Shown: positions 10,090-21,514 of the stretch, piece by piece
Layout of the letters: each line of letters starts with the position of its first letter
How positions within the stretch are numbered: position 1 is the stretch's first letter
Assembly (NCBI GenBank): GCA_030278955.1
Contig: JAOANR010000003.1
Coordinates: 17,879,050-17,943,049 of the forward strand
Length of the DNA stretch: 64,000 nt
Direction of reading: 5' to 3'
Source of the DNA: Hygrophila difformis
Taxonomy: Eukaryota > Streptophyta > Magnoliopsida > Lamiales > Acanthaceae
Notes under the pieces: model-generated
Told to the model about the DNA's origin: nothing
The model's input: only the letters and a program-made list of their open reading frames with translations
Databases searched by the model: none
Made by a program: the position numbers and the translations under genes

Positions 10090-11310
10090 TGATATATTAC
10101 CGGTAGTGCCCTTGGGAGATTTAGATTTAAGTCTAAGATTATGAAATGGCTCCATTGTTAAGAAGTTGTGCGGTAAGCTGTGGGGTAGGTGAAATTCTGC
10201 CACAAGATTATGGTTATTTTGATAGTAATACACATAATAAAAGTTTGACTATTTATTCATTAGACTCAACTATATTACTCATCGTTACTATATTCCTCAC
10301 ATTGGGCGGGTAATACTAGTAGGAACAAAAACGAGACAGAATGCTATATCGAAATTATGGAGTTTCTGGAAGAGTGGGTAGTCTATCTGAAATCTTCATG
10401 GAGTTTCTGGGAGTGGATAGTCCATCTGAAATCTTCGAGTTTCTGGGAGTGGATAGTCCATCTCATATCCTATTTGTCACTGATGTCTATGCAGAAGCTG
10501 CAGCTAGAAATATATTGTGTTTGAAATTTAGTGCTTCTTTGTCAAAATTTCAATCCCTCACTTTTGAAGCTTTACGTCGACAAACATATAGTAGTATTTT
10601 GAAACCATGCTCTCTGAGTTTGAAATGTCCACTAGATTAAATACTATGATTAGAATTTATGCAACCATTCGAACACATGGATGTAGAATGATAATAGTAT
10701 ATGTTTGACCTGGGAAACAGTCTCTTACTTTCCAATGATTACAAAAGCAACCCAATATGGTAAGGATCAGGGCAGTTCCTATATTTGGTGGGCCTGGGCA
10801 AGCTAGATAAATTAATAGATTGATGTAAATATAAAAACTAACTTCTTGTTCTAAAAATAATTTTCCATTAGCTCTTTATGATTTGCTAAACTATTCACAA
10901 TGTTTTTTTTTCTTTTTTACGATCCAGAAAAAAGATTTTTAGTCAACATAAATTTCTAACTTAAAAAAATATCAAATAAAAAAGTTAACATAGAGCAAGA
11001 ACACTTGGGACAATAATTTTGGTCATAATTGCCAATAATTTTAAATCTACTCGTTGGGTAGAGGAATTATTGAGGATATTGAAAAGCAGTGCTGCAACAT
11101 ATTTTTCATTTGTAAAATTCTTATGAACAACAACTAGATTTTAGATATTTTTCCCTTCCGTTCACTAATTTGAATTAAAAAAGTTACTTAATTGGATTAG
11201 AATATGGTGTGTTTAAGAAAAAAATTTGGGGAAAACTACATTAATTGCTAAATTAAAATAAAATATGCGAGTTTTGAAGAATAGAGTCAAAGAAATGAGA
11301 ATTATACAAC
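10090..11310. other. AT-rich non-coding stretch with one short tandem repeat
   Basis: No credible gene. Three imperfect copies of a 36-40 bp unit (GAGTTTCTGGGAGTGGATAG) lie at about 10359-10476 and make a short open frame look protein-like (EFLGVDSPSE repeated), but codon structure and homology are not convincing. The rest is AT-rich. Confidence 0.5.
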
Positions 11311-11381
11311 GTTTTTTTTTTTTTTTTGGTGAACAAAGACGCCAACGCGTCGGCAAAGAAAAAAGCTAGCAAACTCTACAG

Positions 11382-11382
<1 letters not shown>

Positions 11383-11452
<70 letters not shown>
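11383..11452 (+). repeat. 70-base guanine homopolymer
   Basis: An uninterrupted run of G (C on the LINE sense strand) in the LINE 3' UTR, between CTCTACAGC and TGAGGAAGC. It makes an artificial polyglycine frame. The two sister LINE copies have no such run at the matching place. Exact length may be affected by sequencing of homopolymers. Confidence 0.9.
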
Positions 11453-11453
<1 letters not shown>

Positions 11454-11490
11454 GAGGAAGCAAATCAAAAAACAAAAACAAACAAAGTCT

Positions 11491-13336
11491 CTAATAGCGA
11501 GGGAAGAACGTCCCTGCTACATCCGCTGAAAGAAGCGACCGGGTGTCATCAGGTGGAAAAGCCCAAGTGGTGAAAAACTCGTCCGATCTCGTGCCGCGCT
11601 TGGCAAGGGAGTCAGCCACACCATTACCCTCTCTAAGGATGTGAAACCAATGGAAACCCGGGTGGGCATGAAGGATATCCCTGATGTTACGAAGCAACGG
11701 GTACAGCAGGTGATCACTACTTACCTCCTTTCCAATCAGTCGCACTGCTTCCAGGGAGTCTGAATAGCAGCAAGCGTTGTCAATCTCAAGAGCACACAAC
11801 CTCTTCATCCCATTCCAAATCCCTTGTAGCTCCGCAACAAGAATAGAGGAAACCCCCACAAATCCATAGAATCCCTCTATCCAATGACTTGCATGATTCC
11901 GAATAACACCCCAAACCCAGCATGTCCAGGGTTGCCACACAAACTACCATCAACATGAAGAATCATCCCCTCAAACAACCGAGGGTGCCAAGTCACAAGC
12001 CTCATGGATGAGTTCATGCTATCCTTGGAGAAGGCTCTGTCGATACTCCCTCCCCACATCTTAGCTTTGCGAACAACCTCATGCAGCTCAATCCATGTCC
12101 CTTGCATGCAGAAGGCGTTACGTGCACACCATATCTCCCAGAGTAGAGCCCATTGAACTCCTATCCATTGCCTACAAACAGTAGCAATCGCTACATCCAT
12201 AGGACCGTTACACAGCTGAGCAAAATTGTTAGGCAGTCCCCCCACTATGCTCCAAGCTGCTATAGTCCAGGAGCAATGGAAAAACATATGAAGGATGGTT
12301 TCATTCGGATCACCACAGATGGCACAACACGCAGAAGCTGCCATACCTCTCCGATGTCGCAAGCTGTTGGTCGGCACCGCATTATGCACAATCAGCCATG
12401 CAAGAAATTTAATTTTTTTCCGGGGCATCGATCTTCCAAACCCATGCCTTGAGTCTATCTCTCGTCATCCCACGCTGCCGAAGTATCCATTTATAAACAT
12501 CCTTAACTGAATACGCCCGGAGGAGTTGCCTCTCCAGCAAAGGATGTCCACGGCTGAGTCATGCAAGGTGAGAGGGCCATAGGAAATCGCCTCCTGTCGA
12601 ATGGCTTCAGGCACAACCGTGTATAAGTGGTCCCAATTCCATTTCCCATCGATGAAGATATCTTTGATCCTAGTAGATGTGTCCGAAATATGGACATAAG
12701 GCACTCGAGGCCCTATCGGTCCACCCTCCAACCAAGAGCTATCCCACACATTGCAGTCCTCGTTGCCAATGCGCACCCTGAAGCCATCTTTCATAATCAG
12801 ACCGACACGCGTGAGGGCATGGTATGTGGAGGATGCGGCTGGTCGTGGAGAGAAAACCCCAGCAGCACAGCCATACTTTCTCTTTATTAACGTGATCCAG
12901 GGTTTCTGTTTATCCATAACAATATCCGTATAGCTCTTGCCAAGTAGGCAACGTTCATGTCGCGTGAAGATCGGATACCAACACCTCCCATCACTCGTGG
13001 AAGCGCTGTTTGTGACCATCGAACAAGATGAAGCCCATGACCTTGAAAGTCTTTCCAAATAAAGATCCGAATCACACGGTCTAGTTGATCACAAGTGGAT
13101 GATGGCAACCAATACACTTGCATCATATACATTGGAATTGCCGCAAGAACTGCACGTGCTAGAGTAACTCTCCTCGCTTTGTTGAGAAAGGCACGTTTCC
13201 AAGCTCCAAGACATTTGTGCATTCTCTCAAGTCTCAACCAAGATCTCAAAATGTTGTCTGCGGGGAATTCCATGGAAAATGGGGAAACCCAAATATCTAC
13301 CAAGATCGTTCCCAAATCCAATATTCAAAATAGAAG
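11491..13336 (-). pseudogene. LINE ORF2 C-terminal half (RT thumb, zf-RVT, RNase H)
   Basis: Frames 13321-12887, 13058-12465, 12428-11877 and 11940-11491 overlap in order. They carry the post-RT region (LNKARRVTLARAVLAAIP; YWLPSSTCDQLDR; GGVGIRSSRDMN), a zinc-binding RVT motif (CCAICGDPNETILHMFFHC) and a plant LINE RNase H domain (LHVDGSLCGNPGHAGFG; YSDSLEAVRL; REGNGVADSLAKRG). The palm with YADD is missing because of 5' truncation, and several frameshifts break the rest. The copy at 41762-44149 has the same order of blocks and is open. Confidence 0.87.
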
Positions 13337-13654
13337 ATATGTCAGTTGATAATGGCCAGAAATGACCATTATTTTCAATCCATTTCCGTGTCTGAAACGG
13401 GCATTTGATCGCATTCCGGTCTTATAATAAATAAGAAAGCAGTTGAATTGGACTGATTTATGCATAATTGTAAAAATATTGAGTTGGTATGAAAAATGCA
13501 TAAATGTGTAATTTTACTACATATTTATGTTAGAAAAATCCAAAAACATGAGAAAAAGAAAAGAAAAGAAAAAGGAAACAGAAAGATGGGCAAAAGATAG
13601 AAAAGCCCACAAAAAGAACAACTTCGGCCCATCTGGCCCATTCAGCTCAGTCTG

Positions 13655-13890
13655 GGAACATCCAGTCGAGGAACCCCGGTCGAGGACCATTGCTCCGCGA
13701 CACAGGAGGGATTGGCAACCCAGCATGCAACATAAAGAAGAGACCAGTCTGGGAACATCCAGTCGAGGAACCCCGGTCGCGGTCCATGCTTTAGCGACAC
13801 AGACGCACCAATAGAGACACAAGACCCAGTCGAGAAGCCTTGCCACATGCAGCCCTGTCCCGTGACAAAAGGTGATTCCGCGACAAAGTT
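13655..13890 (+). repeat. Decayed direct repeats of GTCGAGG units
   Basis: Two close copies of a unit starting CAGTCTGGGAACATCCAGTC (about 13648 and 13749) and a third weaker one, each with GTCGAGGAACCCCGGTCG and a downstream GCGACA. They look like worn versions of the hairpin units at 14573-15037. Confidence 0.6.
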
Positions 13891-13958
13891 GTGATGTGTG
13901 TGATGTCTTGAGACACAGTGGGCCTCAGATCAAGCCCATGGGCCTAGGGTTCCACTTC

Positions 13959-13968
13959 TATAAATAGG
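13959..13968 (+). promoter_or_regulatory. Candidate TATA box of the LTR remnant
   Basis: TCTATAAATAGG with a C/A-containing leader about 30 bp later. Isolated, strong match to the plant TATA consensus. Confidence 0.5.
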
Positions 13969-14572
13969 AGGTGATCCCCATGAGCTCAAGAGTTGGACAC
14001 AGAATCAAGAAAAACTGTTCTTGGAAACAAGTGTGGAGTTTAGTTTGTAGGTAGTTTTAGGTTAGTTTTGTTTAGCTTTATTTTTTGTATTATTTAATTT
14101 ATGCATCGATTCAGCTTAGGTAGCCAGTTTTCACCTTGCTTTCAGTTTCAAACTTTGTTTTTAGGGTTTTGTGATATCCAGGATGATGGGTATTAACAAA
14201 CTCCTTAATAAAATGGGAAAATGTTCTAGAAATGTGTCCCAAAAATCATGAAATGGGTTTCACACCCCATGGATCTTTTATTGTTTCCCTTCTCTGTTGG
14301 TCACTTGACCTTTGTCTTCTATTTTATATCACTGTTGGTGACGTTCTTTTTGGATAATGTTGCATGTTATGAGTGATCAAGCCCAGATTAGGATTAGCTT
14401 TCTTTTAAATATTGTCTCATTTTCCTTCATGTTTAAGGCATGTTTTAGCTAGATTTAACTCTGTTTGGTTACTTTTAGCTTAGTGTAGCTTTTAAACTTG
14501 AAATGGGTGAGATCACGCATAATGCATGCTCCTGTTCCACTTTACTTTTCTGACATATGTCCAGAATACTCC

Positions 14573-15037
14573 CATGTCGCTAGCCACTCCTTGTCGTGGA
14601 ACCACGTTCAGCGACAGGAGGGCAGTTTAGCGACATGAGTGTCCAAGAACATATGTTATATAAATCTTTTAAAATCCCTGGTCGCAAACCAAACCTGTCG
14701 CGGACCCACGGTCCGTGACACAACCTCTTGATTAGCGACCAAGGACCCAAAATCTTGCAATTTTACTCTGGAAGGGCTCTGGTCGCGAAACCCCTGTCGC
14801 GGACCCACGGTCCGCGACACACTCCTTGTTCCGTGACCAGGAATTATGCCCTTTGTTGGATTTTCGCACCTTGTGTCGCGGAACCCCTGTCGCGGACCCA
14901 TGGTCCGCGACACACTCCTTGTTCCGCGACACGACAACCCTAATTTTCAAAATTTCAATCTCTCATTTCCCACCTCTCTGTCGAGATCCTCCTGTCGCGG
15001 ACCCACGGTCCGCGACACAATTTCTGTTTCTCGACAG
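14573..15037 (+). repeat. Array of five two-tier hairpins (GTCGC words)
   Basis: Four units have an inner palindrome TGTCGCGGACC-N3-GGTCCGCGACA (14696-14720 with one change, 14795-14819, 14888-14912, 14993-15017); the first has a weaker version. Each is enclosed by a second pair of arms: CATGTCGCTA/TAGCGACATG (14573-14582, 14628-14637), TGGTCGC/GCGACCA (14679, 14735), CTGGTCGCG/CGTGACCAG with one G:U (14779, 14832), GTGTCGCGGAA/TTCCGCGACAC (14873, 14922), CTGTCGAGA/TCTCGACAG (14978, 15029). Outer arms differ between units but stay complementary. Confidence 0.88.
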
Positions 15038-17424
15038 GCTTGGCACCTTTTTGCCAGATTTTTATTCTCCATCTCACCCCATTAATTAATTGAGCCTTTA
15101 TATTAATATTTTGAGGTTGAAATCCAATGATCTCAACCCATGATTAATTTGATATAAAGAATTTTGTTCAATTCCCATTAAAAGACTTCTCTACAAAAAT
15201 TAAACTCTAATGATCTAAGTATATAATCCGGACCGTAATTATTTAATTATGGAATGAGTGATTATCTAGACATAATGAGTAATTATGGATTAATTTCCAT
15301 ACCCTTGCATGAGAAACCAATGTCTCTCATGCAAGATGACCCAAAAATATTTTTCTTTTATTTATTTCGTCTTTCCCGTGTTGTGTGAAACAGCTAGTAA
15401 GAGATATAACAGACTAATGTTGGCGGGTATTCCCACACGGATAAACTAGCTCGTGGTCTGTATATTAATTACTAGATGTTATTTTGCATGGTCCGGATAG
15501 TGGTCGGTGGAAGCCTTGGCGGTTCATCCATCCGGGATTATAATAGCTGCTCATCTGACTCCTATCCGGATACAGTTTTATTTTCTTTATCTTAATTTCA
15601 AACCCAAATCTAGAGCTGTAGTGATGTTAGACGATATATGCCAATGTCATCTAATAATTATTGCAGTAATAGAACATGTAGGTTTTTATCCAGTTCGCAG
15701 ATAATGGAGTCTAAGATGACGGCGGCAACTGTCACTTAGGGAATTCCACTATCTAAAAATCATCCCACTTGGAATAGTCAGGACCCGGATAGCAGATGTT
15801 TGCAGTCCGGATTATCCTGATTATTTTTGTCATATTTTTAGCCAAAATAAATTATTCTCATCTCCGGCTATTTCATCTCTGTGTTTCACATTCTGTCTAA
15901 ACCCACCTTATATTTTGGGTTAATTTAATTTTACACTTCCTTATAAATTTATGCATGATATTATTATGTAGATATTGTGGTCAATATTACTTTGGGATCC
16001 TTCCCTTGGACATAGGAGTCTTGATTTTAATCAGATGTCTCACAATAAATTTCCAACAAAAATTCATTTATAAAATCCGGATCTGAGTAAGGGATAATTT
16101 CCACAGTTATGACTAATTTATATCCGACTGGGGGTTGATTTTGGGAAATTAGAAGCAGAGTCAGCGATTAGGTCTCACCTAGACTGAAAGGATCTGTATT
16201 TTAATTGAGAGTCTAGTACCTGTTTAGGGAATGATTTTCAATGAGTTATTATTTTCCAAAAATTGTTGTGTGTTGGAAATCTTGTATTAAACATGGCATT
16301 GAATCAGAGACCACTTGGGCTCAGGTAAGGTGTGATGAATAATGCTAGAGGAACAACATGGGCCTTGGTTATTTTCTGAGATATGGTTGAGTATTCATTC
16401 AACTGTTGTCCTCTTCTGCCAAAGCCTATTTTTGAGTCCTGAGTGAGTGCATCCGGAACGAACTAATTCATTAGTCCGTTTCATTAGTTTGTATCTCATA
16501 ACCAACCAACGGGAAGTGAACACTGTGAGCGGTTCACCGAGAATAGGGAATTCTTGATCCACACCCGGTCATTCTGACTGGGGGCTTTCTTTTACTACCA
16601 GGGTCAGACTTTCAAAACCTCCGAGTGATAGGATTTTAAATGCTTTCTTTACCGCTTTCTTTTACCGCTTTCTTTTAACTGCTTTCTCTAGAGGTCACTC
16701 GGTTGTATTGAGAGTTGCGTAACTGCTACTAGGACTGAGAGTTAAGGGATAGTTCAGGGCTTGATTAGAATCTTCGGGTGTGACATGGGGGAATGATGGG
16801 AGTGCTTGACACTTCAACTAATGATTTGTCAGGTGTTGCTTGTCCACCACAGATAAATAATATATCTTAGCAGTGCATTGCAAGGGTAGTTATGTGTCTG
16901 TGGTATCTTAGAATTTGTTGTCTTAAGAGCATATAAACTCTTACTGTAAGTACCTGTCTGTTAAAGGGAACATGGTATAGAGAGCATGAGAGTTAGCTAA
17001 CTGAAAGGATTATCCCAAACTAAGATCTGTGTAACAAATTGGAAGTTTAACTGTGTTTCATCTGAATCTTGTCCAATTTTATTATTTTCTTCCTGTCCCT
17101 TCTGTCTCATTTTAAATCTGCTTTCTTAGAATAATTTTATTGCTTTCTTAGATTAAATTTAATTCGCTTTCTAGAATAATTTTACCTGCTTTATTTTAAT
17201 AGCTTTCGTAGCTTAGTTTAAATTCTGTCAAGTAGTTGATAGTCAAAACACAAACTTGAATTGAGTAACCGAGTGAAAAATCTTAGTAAACGACGTGGGC
17301 CCTGCTTCTATCGCACATTCTCCAGTGAACGATCCGGTCTTACTATAAATACTGCAATTTTTGACTCCGTGCGCTTTCGGGGGCACAGTTTCTTAACACG
17401 AGTAAATAAAAACGTGACAACCTA

Positions 17425-17765
17425 TAAATATATCCCTAATCCCAACTCCATCTTCATAAATAGTTTCATTAAATAAAATTGAGAACCAGGATTATTATTT
17501 TTCAGAAAATACTCATGTAGTGGGAACTTGTCAAAAGTTTCATGGCAAGGATCTTCAAGGCACGAATTGTCAAAAGTTTCATGCCGGGGAGGTCCATAAC
17601 GCCGTTTGAACTCAAAGTTTCCCCTCATGAGTAATAAAATGTGGAATATATCCTTAAACCCCTTTCCCGAGAATCATAACTCCTTTCATTTAATAAATTC
17701 AATCCTGGTATATTTTATAAAAAATGCTCGTGTTAGTGAAACTTGTCAAAAGTTTCATCAGTTAA
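17425..17765 (+). repeat. Divergent direct repeat (two copies of about 125 bp)
   Basis: 17425-17553 and 17640-17760 share an ordered set of blocks: ATATATCC, CATAA, TTTCATTAA, an AAATACTCATGT/AAATGCTCGTGT block and AACTTGTCAAAAGTTTCAT. A third AATTGTCAAAAGTTTCAT lies between (17566). Function unknown. Confidence 0.6.
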
Positions 17766-17787
17766 GGTGGACATGCCAACTAAAGTG

Positions 17788-17828
17788 ATAAGACAAGGGG
17801 ATCCGCTCTCACCTTATCTCTTGGACAT
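17788..17828 (+). pseudogene. Tiny LINE reverse-transcriptase relic
   Basis: Encodes IRQGDPLSPYLLDMP, the conserved RT block of plant LINEs (compare GLRQGDPLSPYLF at 31590 and 42000). Only about 14 codons remain, bounded by unrelated sequence. Confidence 0.65.
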
Positions 17829-17892
17829 GCCTATTTTTTAATTATATTTTTTTTATAAAAAAACTTATTAAAAATATAATTAAAAAATAGGC
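17829..17892. repeat. Perfect 23-bp inverted repeat, AT-rich hairpin
   Basis: GCCTATTTTTTAATTATATT and its complement form 23-bp arms (17829-17851 and 17870-17892) around an 18-bp loop. Probably a small foldback element or part of one. It abuts the LINE relic. Confidence 0.75.
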
Positions 17893-18306
17893 CCTAGGCA
17901 ACGGCACTCCTGGTCATGCCTCAGGACCGACCCTGGTAAGGATGGACCAAAAATCGAGATCTAATCCTACTTCCTTAAAGATTAAGGAATAACACTTGCT
18001 CGTATAAACTGCTGCCATTGTATTGGCGGCAACTTATCAATGTGAATGGAAGCTTTTTTTCTAATTACAACGGCTTCAGATGATTGAAAAAGAAATACTT
18101 ATCATTGTTTTGTTTTAAAAGAAAACTAATGTTATGGATAAGTAAATGTTGTAACAAAACAACGAAATAAATAAATGCTTCTATGATTTAAAGTTACAAC
18201 TCAATAGGGCTTTAAAAGGCGTACCATAAAATGATTCATTTTCTTGTAAATTTGAAGTCTTTAGTGTGCTCTCCACCACTTTCCCTGAAAAATAGGTGTT
18301 AAAAAA
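17893..18306. other. Non-coding, nothing recognised
   Basis: AT-rich sequence without coding structure or clear repeats. Confidence 0.5.
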
Positions 18307-18308
18307 TA

Positions 18309-18568
18309 CTACCTCTGTCTCTTTGAAATTGCACAACTGCACTATTTTGCACTGTTTATAGTTTAACTTTGACTTAAATTTTTATCATAGTTATAGAAGA
18401 AAAATAAAGTCAAGTGAGATTTTGTTAGACTCGTCTAAACTTGTAGTTTTAGAATATCAACTTTTTTATAATTTTTACTTGTACACAATTGAAGTTATTC
18501 ATCATTGAAAATGTGTATCGACATGCGTGCCAATTACAAATGTTGCAATTCTAAGAATATGGAAGGAG
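18309..18568. mobile_element. Stowaway-like MITE, copy 1
   Basis: 260 bp bounded by CTACCTCTGTC and ATGGAAGGAG (Stowaway TIR consensus CTCCCTCCGT) with TA on both sides (18307-18308, 18569-18570). The interior matches 19833-20066 and 35915-36165 (shared GTCAAGTGAGAT-type block and TTTTTACTTGTAC). Confidence 0.7.
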
Positions 18569-18795
18569 TAATAAAATTATCATTATGCATATAGTTCAAA
18601 CTTCAAAAACATGTTTAATTTTCATTTAGTGTCTGGAAAGCATAAGCTTTGGTCCATTATTAACATGGCACTATTTTAGGCATTGGATCATTGGATAGTG
18701 CCAAATAGAACATAGAAAAGTACACATAGACATTCTATAAAATGGGGAGAAGATTTCCTTCTTTAGTGAATGAATTCTTCTTTGCGCCAACCAAT

Positions 18796-19332
18796 GTTGT
18801 TAAGATCGGGATCCTATATGAGATTATTTTTCTCTTTGTAAGATTGAAATCGTATGATCAAATCGAGACTTTGAGATCTTATGAAATTGCATTAATTGAT
18901 GAAATCAATTATGCATACTAATAAGTAAAAATATTAATTCATGTATCTATGAATCTTGCAGGTTAATTAAGACAATAAAGTACAATAATATCATAATTAA
19001 ACATAAAAAAATTGCACAGACATGCATATTGTGTTTGTTTACCCATCATACACAAGGAGAACGTGTTCTTAAGTTTAAACTTAAAGCAAAAAAGTTAATT
19101 TGATCCCAAATTATAAATCTTAGAAAGATCTTATGCGTTTGACAGTGAATGATCATAAGATCGTTGAATCATTTAAGGGAGTATGATCATAAGATCGCGA
19201 TATTCTAAGATCAAGATCATGATCATATCCATATCTTACTAATTTTAAGATCCTACAAAGATCGGGATCGTTTTGAAGATATATGATCGTAAAATTGTAA
19301 GATTCTAAGATTATGATTGAGATCTTAACAAC
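18796..19332. mobile_element. GATC-rich MITE with 12-bp terminal inverted repeats
   Basis: GTTGTTAAGATC (18796-18807) and its exact complement GATCTTAACAAC (19321-19332) bound 537 bp dense in AAGATC/GATCTT words, especially 19130-19330. Flanks GCCAACCAAT and GCCAACAAT (19341) are alike, possibly a target duplication that is not adjacent now. No coding capacity. Confidence 0.6.
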
Positions 19333-19830
19333 TATGGTGCCAACAATATGAAGATCACACTGTTCGAATTCATTAGTACTGCTATTTATTTATTTATTTA
19401 TTTTTGTTTGTTTGCTGAAGTGACCTTAAAGAAATTGAAGAATCCTTAACTATTTTTTTTCATGCCAGCAAATGCAGATGCCAACAAATGATAAATTCTT
19501 CATAAATGAAAGACGACTATAAAAAACAAATCAGTAAAACTAAACTTAGAATATAGTATCATTTAATTCATCTTGTTCACCTAATTCCTTCCTATATATA
19601 TGCACACACTTTCTTAGATATCAATATAACATTGGTTTACTATATTTTACGTCCATATAATTCTGCTCTAGAAATTGAATAATTGATTTTTAGAAAAAGA
19701 GAGTAATATTTTGGCATCATATAGTTGAATCAGCGGAAATTCCTTCCATAAGGGCTGAGTTTCAATTTTCCAAAATTTCTCTGTGCAGCCCAATGAAAAG
19801 AATGATATTTTTATCTGCCCAACTATATAA
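19333..19830. other. Non-coding, nothing recognised
   Basis: AT-rich sequence with a short ATTT repeat (19380-19403). No gene seen. Confidence 0.5.
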
Positions 19831-20573
19831 TACTCCCTCCGTATTTGTATGTTTTTTATATTGGAATAGTTAACACTATTCACACATAGGTCATCATTTA
19901 AAGTTTTATCATAGTTATATAAGTTAAAATATAGCCAAGTGAGATCTTGTTAGATTCGTCTCCTCGTGTAGTTTTTAAATATTGAACTTTTAAAATTTTT
20001 ACTTGTACCAAACTTGAGTTATTAATGATTAAAAATGTGCATTGGTTTGCATGTAAAGTGGGAATGTAAGAGCAACTCCAGCAAGCCCTGCAAAATGGTG
20101 AAAAACGCCAAAGTAGAGGCAAGAGATTCTCCAGCAGGCAGCGGCAGACGGGAAATACAACGCCATTTTCCAGTTGGATGAATAGTGCAATGTTAATTTC
20201 CCAGGACTACTGTAGCCCACCGCTATTTCACTTTCCTTTTTTTTTTCTTTTTTTTTTTCTCCTTTATTTGATTTGTATTTGGGAAGGAATTTTTACTTTT
20301 TATATTGTATGTATTATTTAAATTTAAACTTCCAGCTGTAATACTTAATAATAAAACAAATGTATATTTTGATTATTAAGTAAATTTTTTTTCTTTTTTT
20401 TCTTTTTTTTCCTTATAACCTTATTTTCTGTTTTTCTTTTATATATATATATTATATTAAATAATTGAAATAATTAAAAATATTACATTAATATAGAATT
20501 GAAATACATTGCATTAAAATTAAAGTACAGAAATACAATAACATTACACTAAATGCAGTACAATAATTATACA

Positions 20574-21514
20574 TTAATAATCTCCTAAGCCCGATCCAGA
20601 TCCAGATCCTCCCATATCTGGAAAATAACTTCCAAAGTTGAAATCATTGCCGGGATGAACGCTTGATCTTTTTTGAATAATCCTCGCTTGTTCTTGCTCA
20701 AAGTATAAGCGAGATGTCATGTTGGGAATTGACGATGTATCCATCATTAGAATTTTATTATCAGCTTCCCATTGTGCCATTTCTTGCGATTTTTGGATCA
20801 GGTCATTTGCTCTAATTATTTCATTATTTCTCTTTTCTTGTAATTCCAAATTTTTAACATTTGACCCCTCAAATAATGTTTGTATTTTTTGATTTGATTC
20901 CAATAATGTGTTTACTAGAACAGAAAAATCCTCACCTTTTTTCTTCTTCGATTTTGTCTTTTTAACTCCCAATGGGCGCTTAGATGCAGAACCACTTCCA
21001 CTGTCATCACTTAAATTTATTGCAAATGAGGGAACTGCATCGGGTGATATGGGAGAATCCGGCACCGGCGTATCTGACTGGGCCGATTGGGAAGAAATGC
21101 ATCGGGGCGTGATTTCTGTGATTTACATTCGCACTTCTCGAAATCTTTCAGAAGATCCCATACATGCTCAAATTTGAATCCTTTATTATATTTGGGATCG
21201 AGTGTCATCAATTGTTTTGCACGACTCATCTGAATAACAATAAAACATTTTAATATTTTGAAATACGGTAATTCACAGTTAAAAAGAAAATGTAAACTTA
21301 CAATATCACTTTCGGATGCGCCACTTGGATTAGTGTATTCAACTTGTTGAATGCATGCCTTGAACTTAGATGTTGCACTCAAGATGAGATGCATACGAGT
21401 CTCCATTGATCGAGGACTTCTATCTGGCATATAAGAGTTTGGTTTATCAGCATTGTAAACTTGAGCAATACGACCCCAGAATTGCTGATTATGATCTCTG
21501 GATATGGCATGCAT
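20574..21514 (-). pseudogene. Harbinger ORF1 (Myb/trihelix-like, NAM-associated C-terminal domain)
   Basis: Minus-strand coding in two exons. Exon 1 (21514-21302) has FWGRIAQVYNADKPN and ends NPSGASESDI. A 72-bp intron (21301-21230, GTAAG...TTATTCAG) follows. Exon 2 has MSRAKQLMTLDPKYNKGFKFEHVWDLLKDFEKC, a Ser/Asp-rich linker, KKTKSKKKKGE and an acidic coiled tail ending GSGSGSGLGDY. This is the accessory DNA-binding protein that plant PIF elements encode beside the transposase. Exon 1 starts abruptly at the junction with the transposase remnant. A frame change near 21060 splits exon 2. Annotated host genes of this type are usually such element genes. Confidence 0.78.

Larger units (their letters stand above)
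11311..13345 (-). mobile_element. 5'-truncated L1-type LINE
   Basis: On the minus strand a coding remnant of the ORF2 C-terminal half is followed by a short 3' UTR and a poly(A) tail (complement T run at 11313-11328). The same subfamily occurs at 41762-44230 and 52323-52625; all three share the motif FFTTWAFPPD near the C-terminus. The 5' boundary near 13345 is estimated from the end of coding similarity. I could not find a convincing target-site duplication. Confidence 0.8.
13347..17400 (+). repeat. Athila/Tat-type LTR remnant
   Basis: About 4 kb of non-coding DNA that resembles long plant gypsy LTRs: TGATAATGG near the start, a TATA box (TATAAATAG, 13961), an array of GTCGCGG hairpins, and near the end a CCGGTCTTACTATAAATACTG block analogous to the end region of the gypsy 5' LTR at 56100-56190. 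No tRNA-Asp type PBS follows, so it is a decayed LTR or solo LTR. Boundaries are approximate. Confidence 0.4.

Noticed and set aside
10341..10640. 99-codon frame as a small gene
   Set aside because: Built largely of a DNA tandem repeat, no promoter or homologue recognised.
11326..11529. Polyglycine protein
   Set aside because: Translation of the 70-G run in the LINE 3' UTR; no real gene.
13345..13420. Target duplication for the LINE at 11311 (AGAAATGA on both sides)
   Set aside because: The left copy is not adjacent to the poly(A), so it is probably chance.
14573..15037. CRISPR-like spacing of repeats
   Set aside because: Repeats are palindromic pairs with related, not unique, intervening sequence, in a plant LTR-like context.
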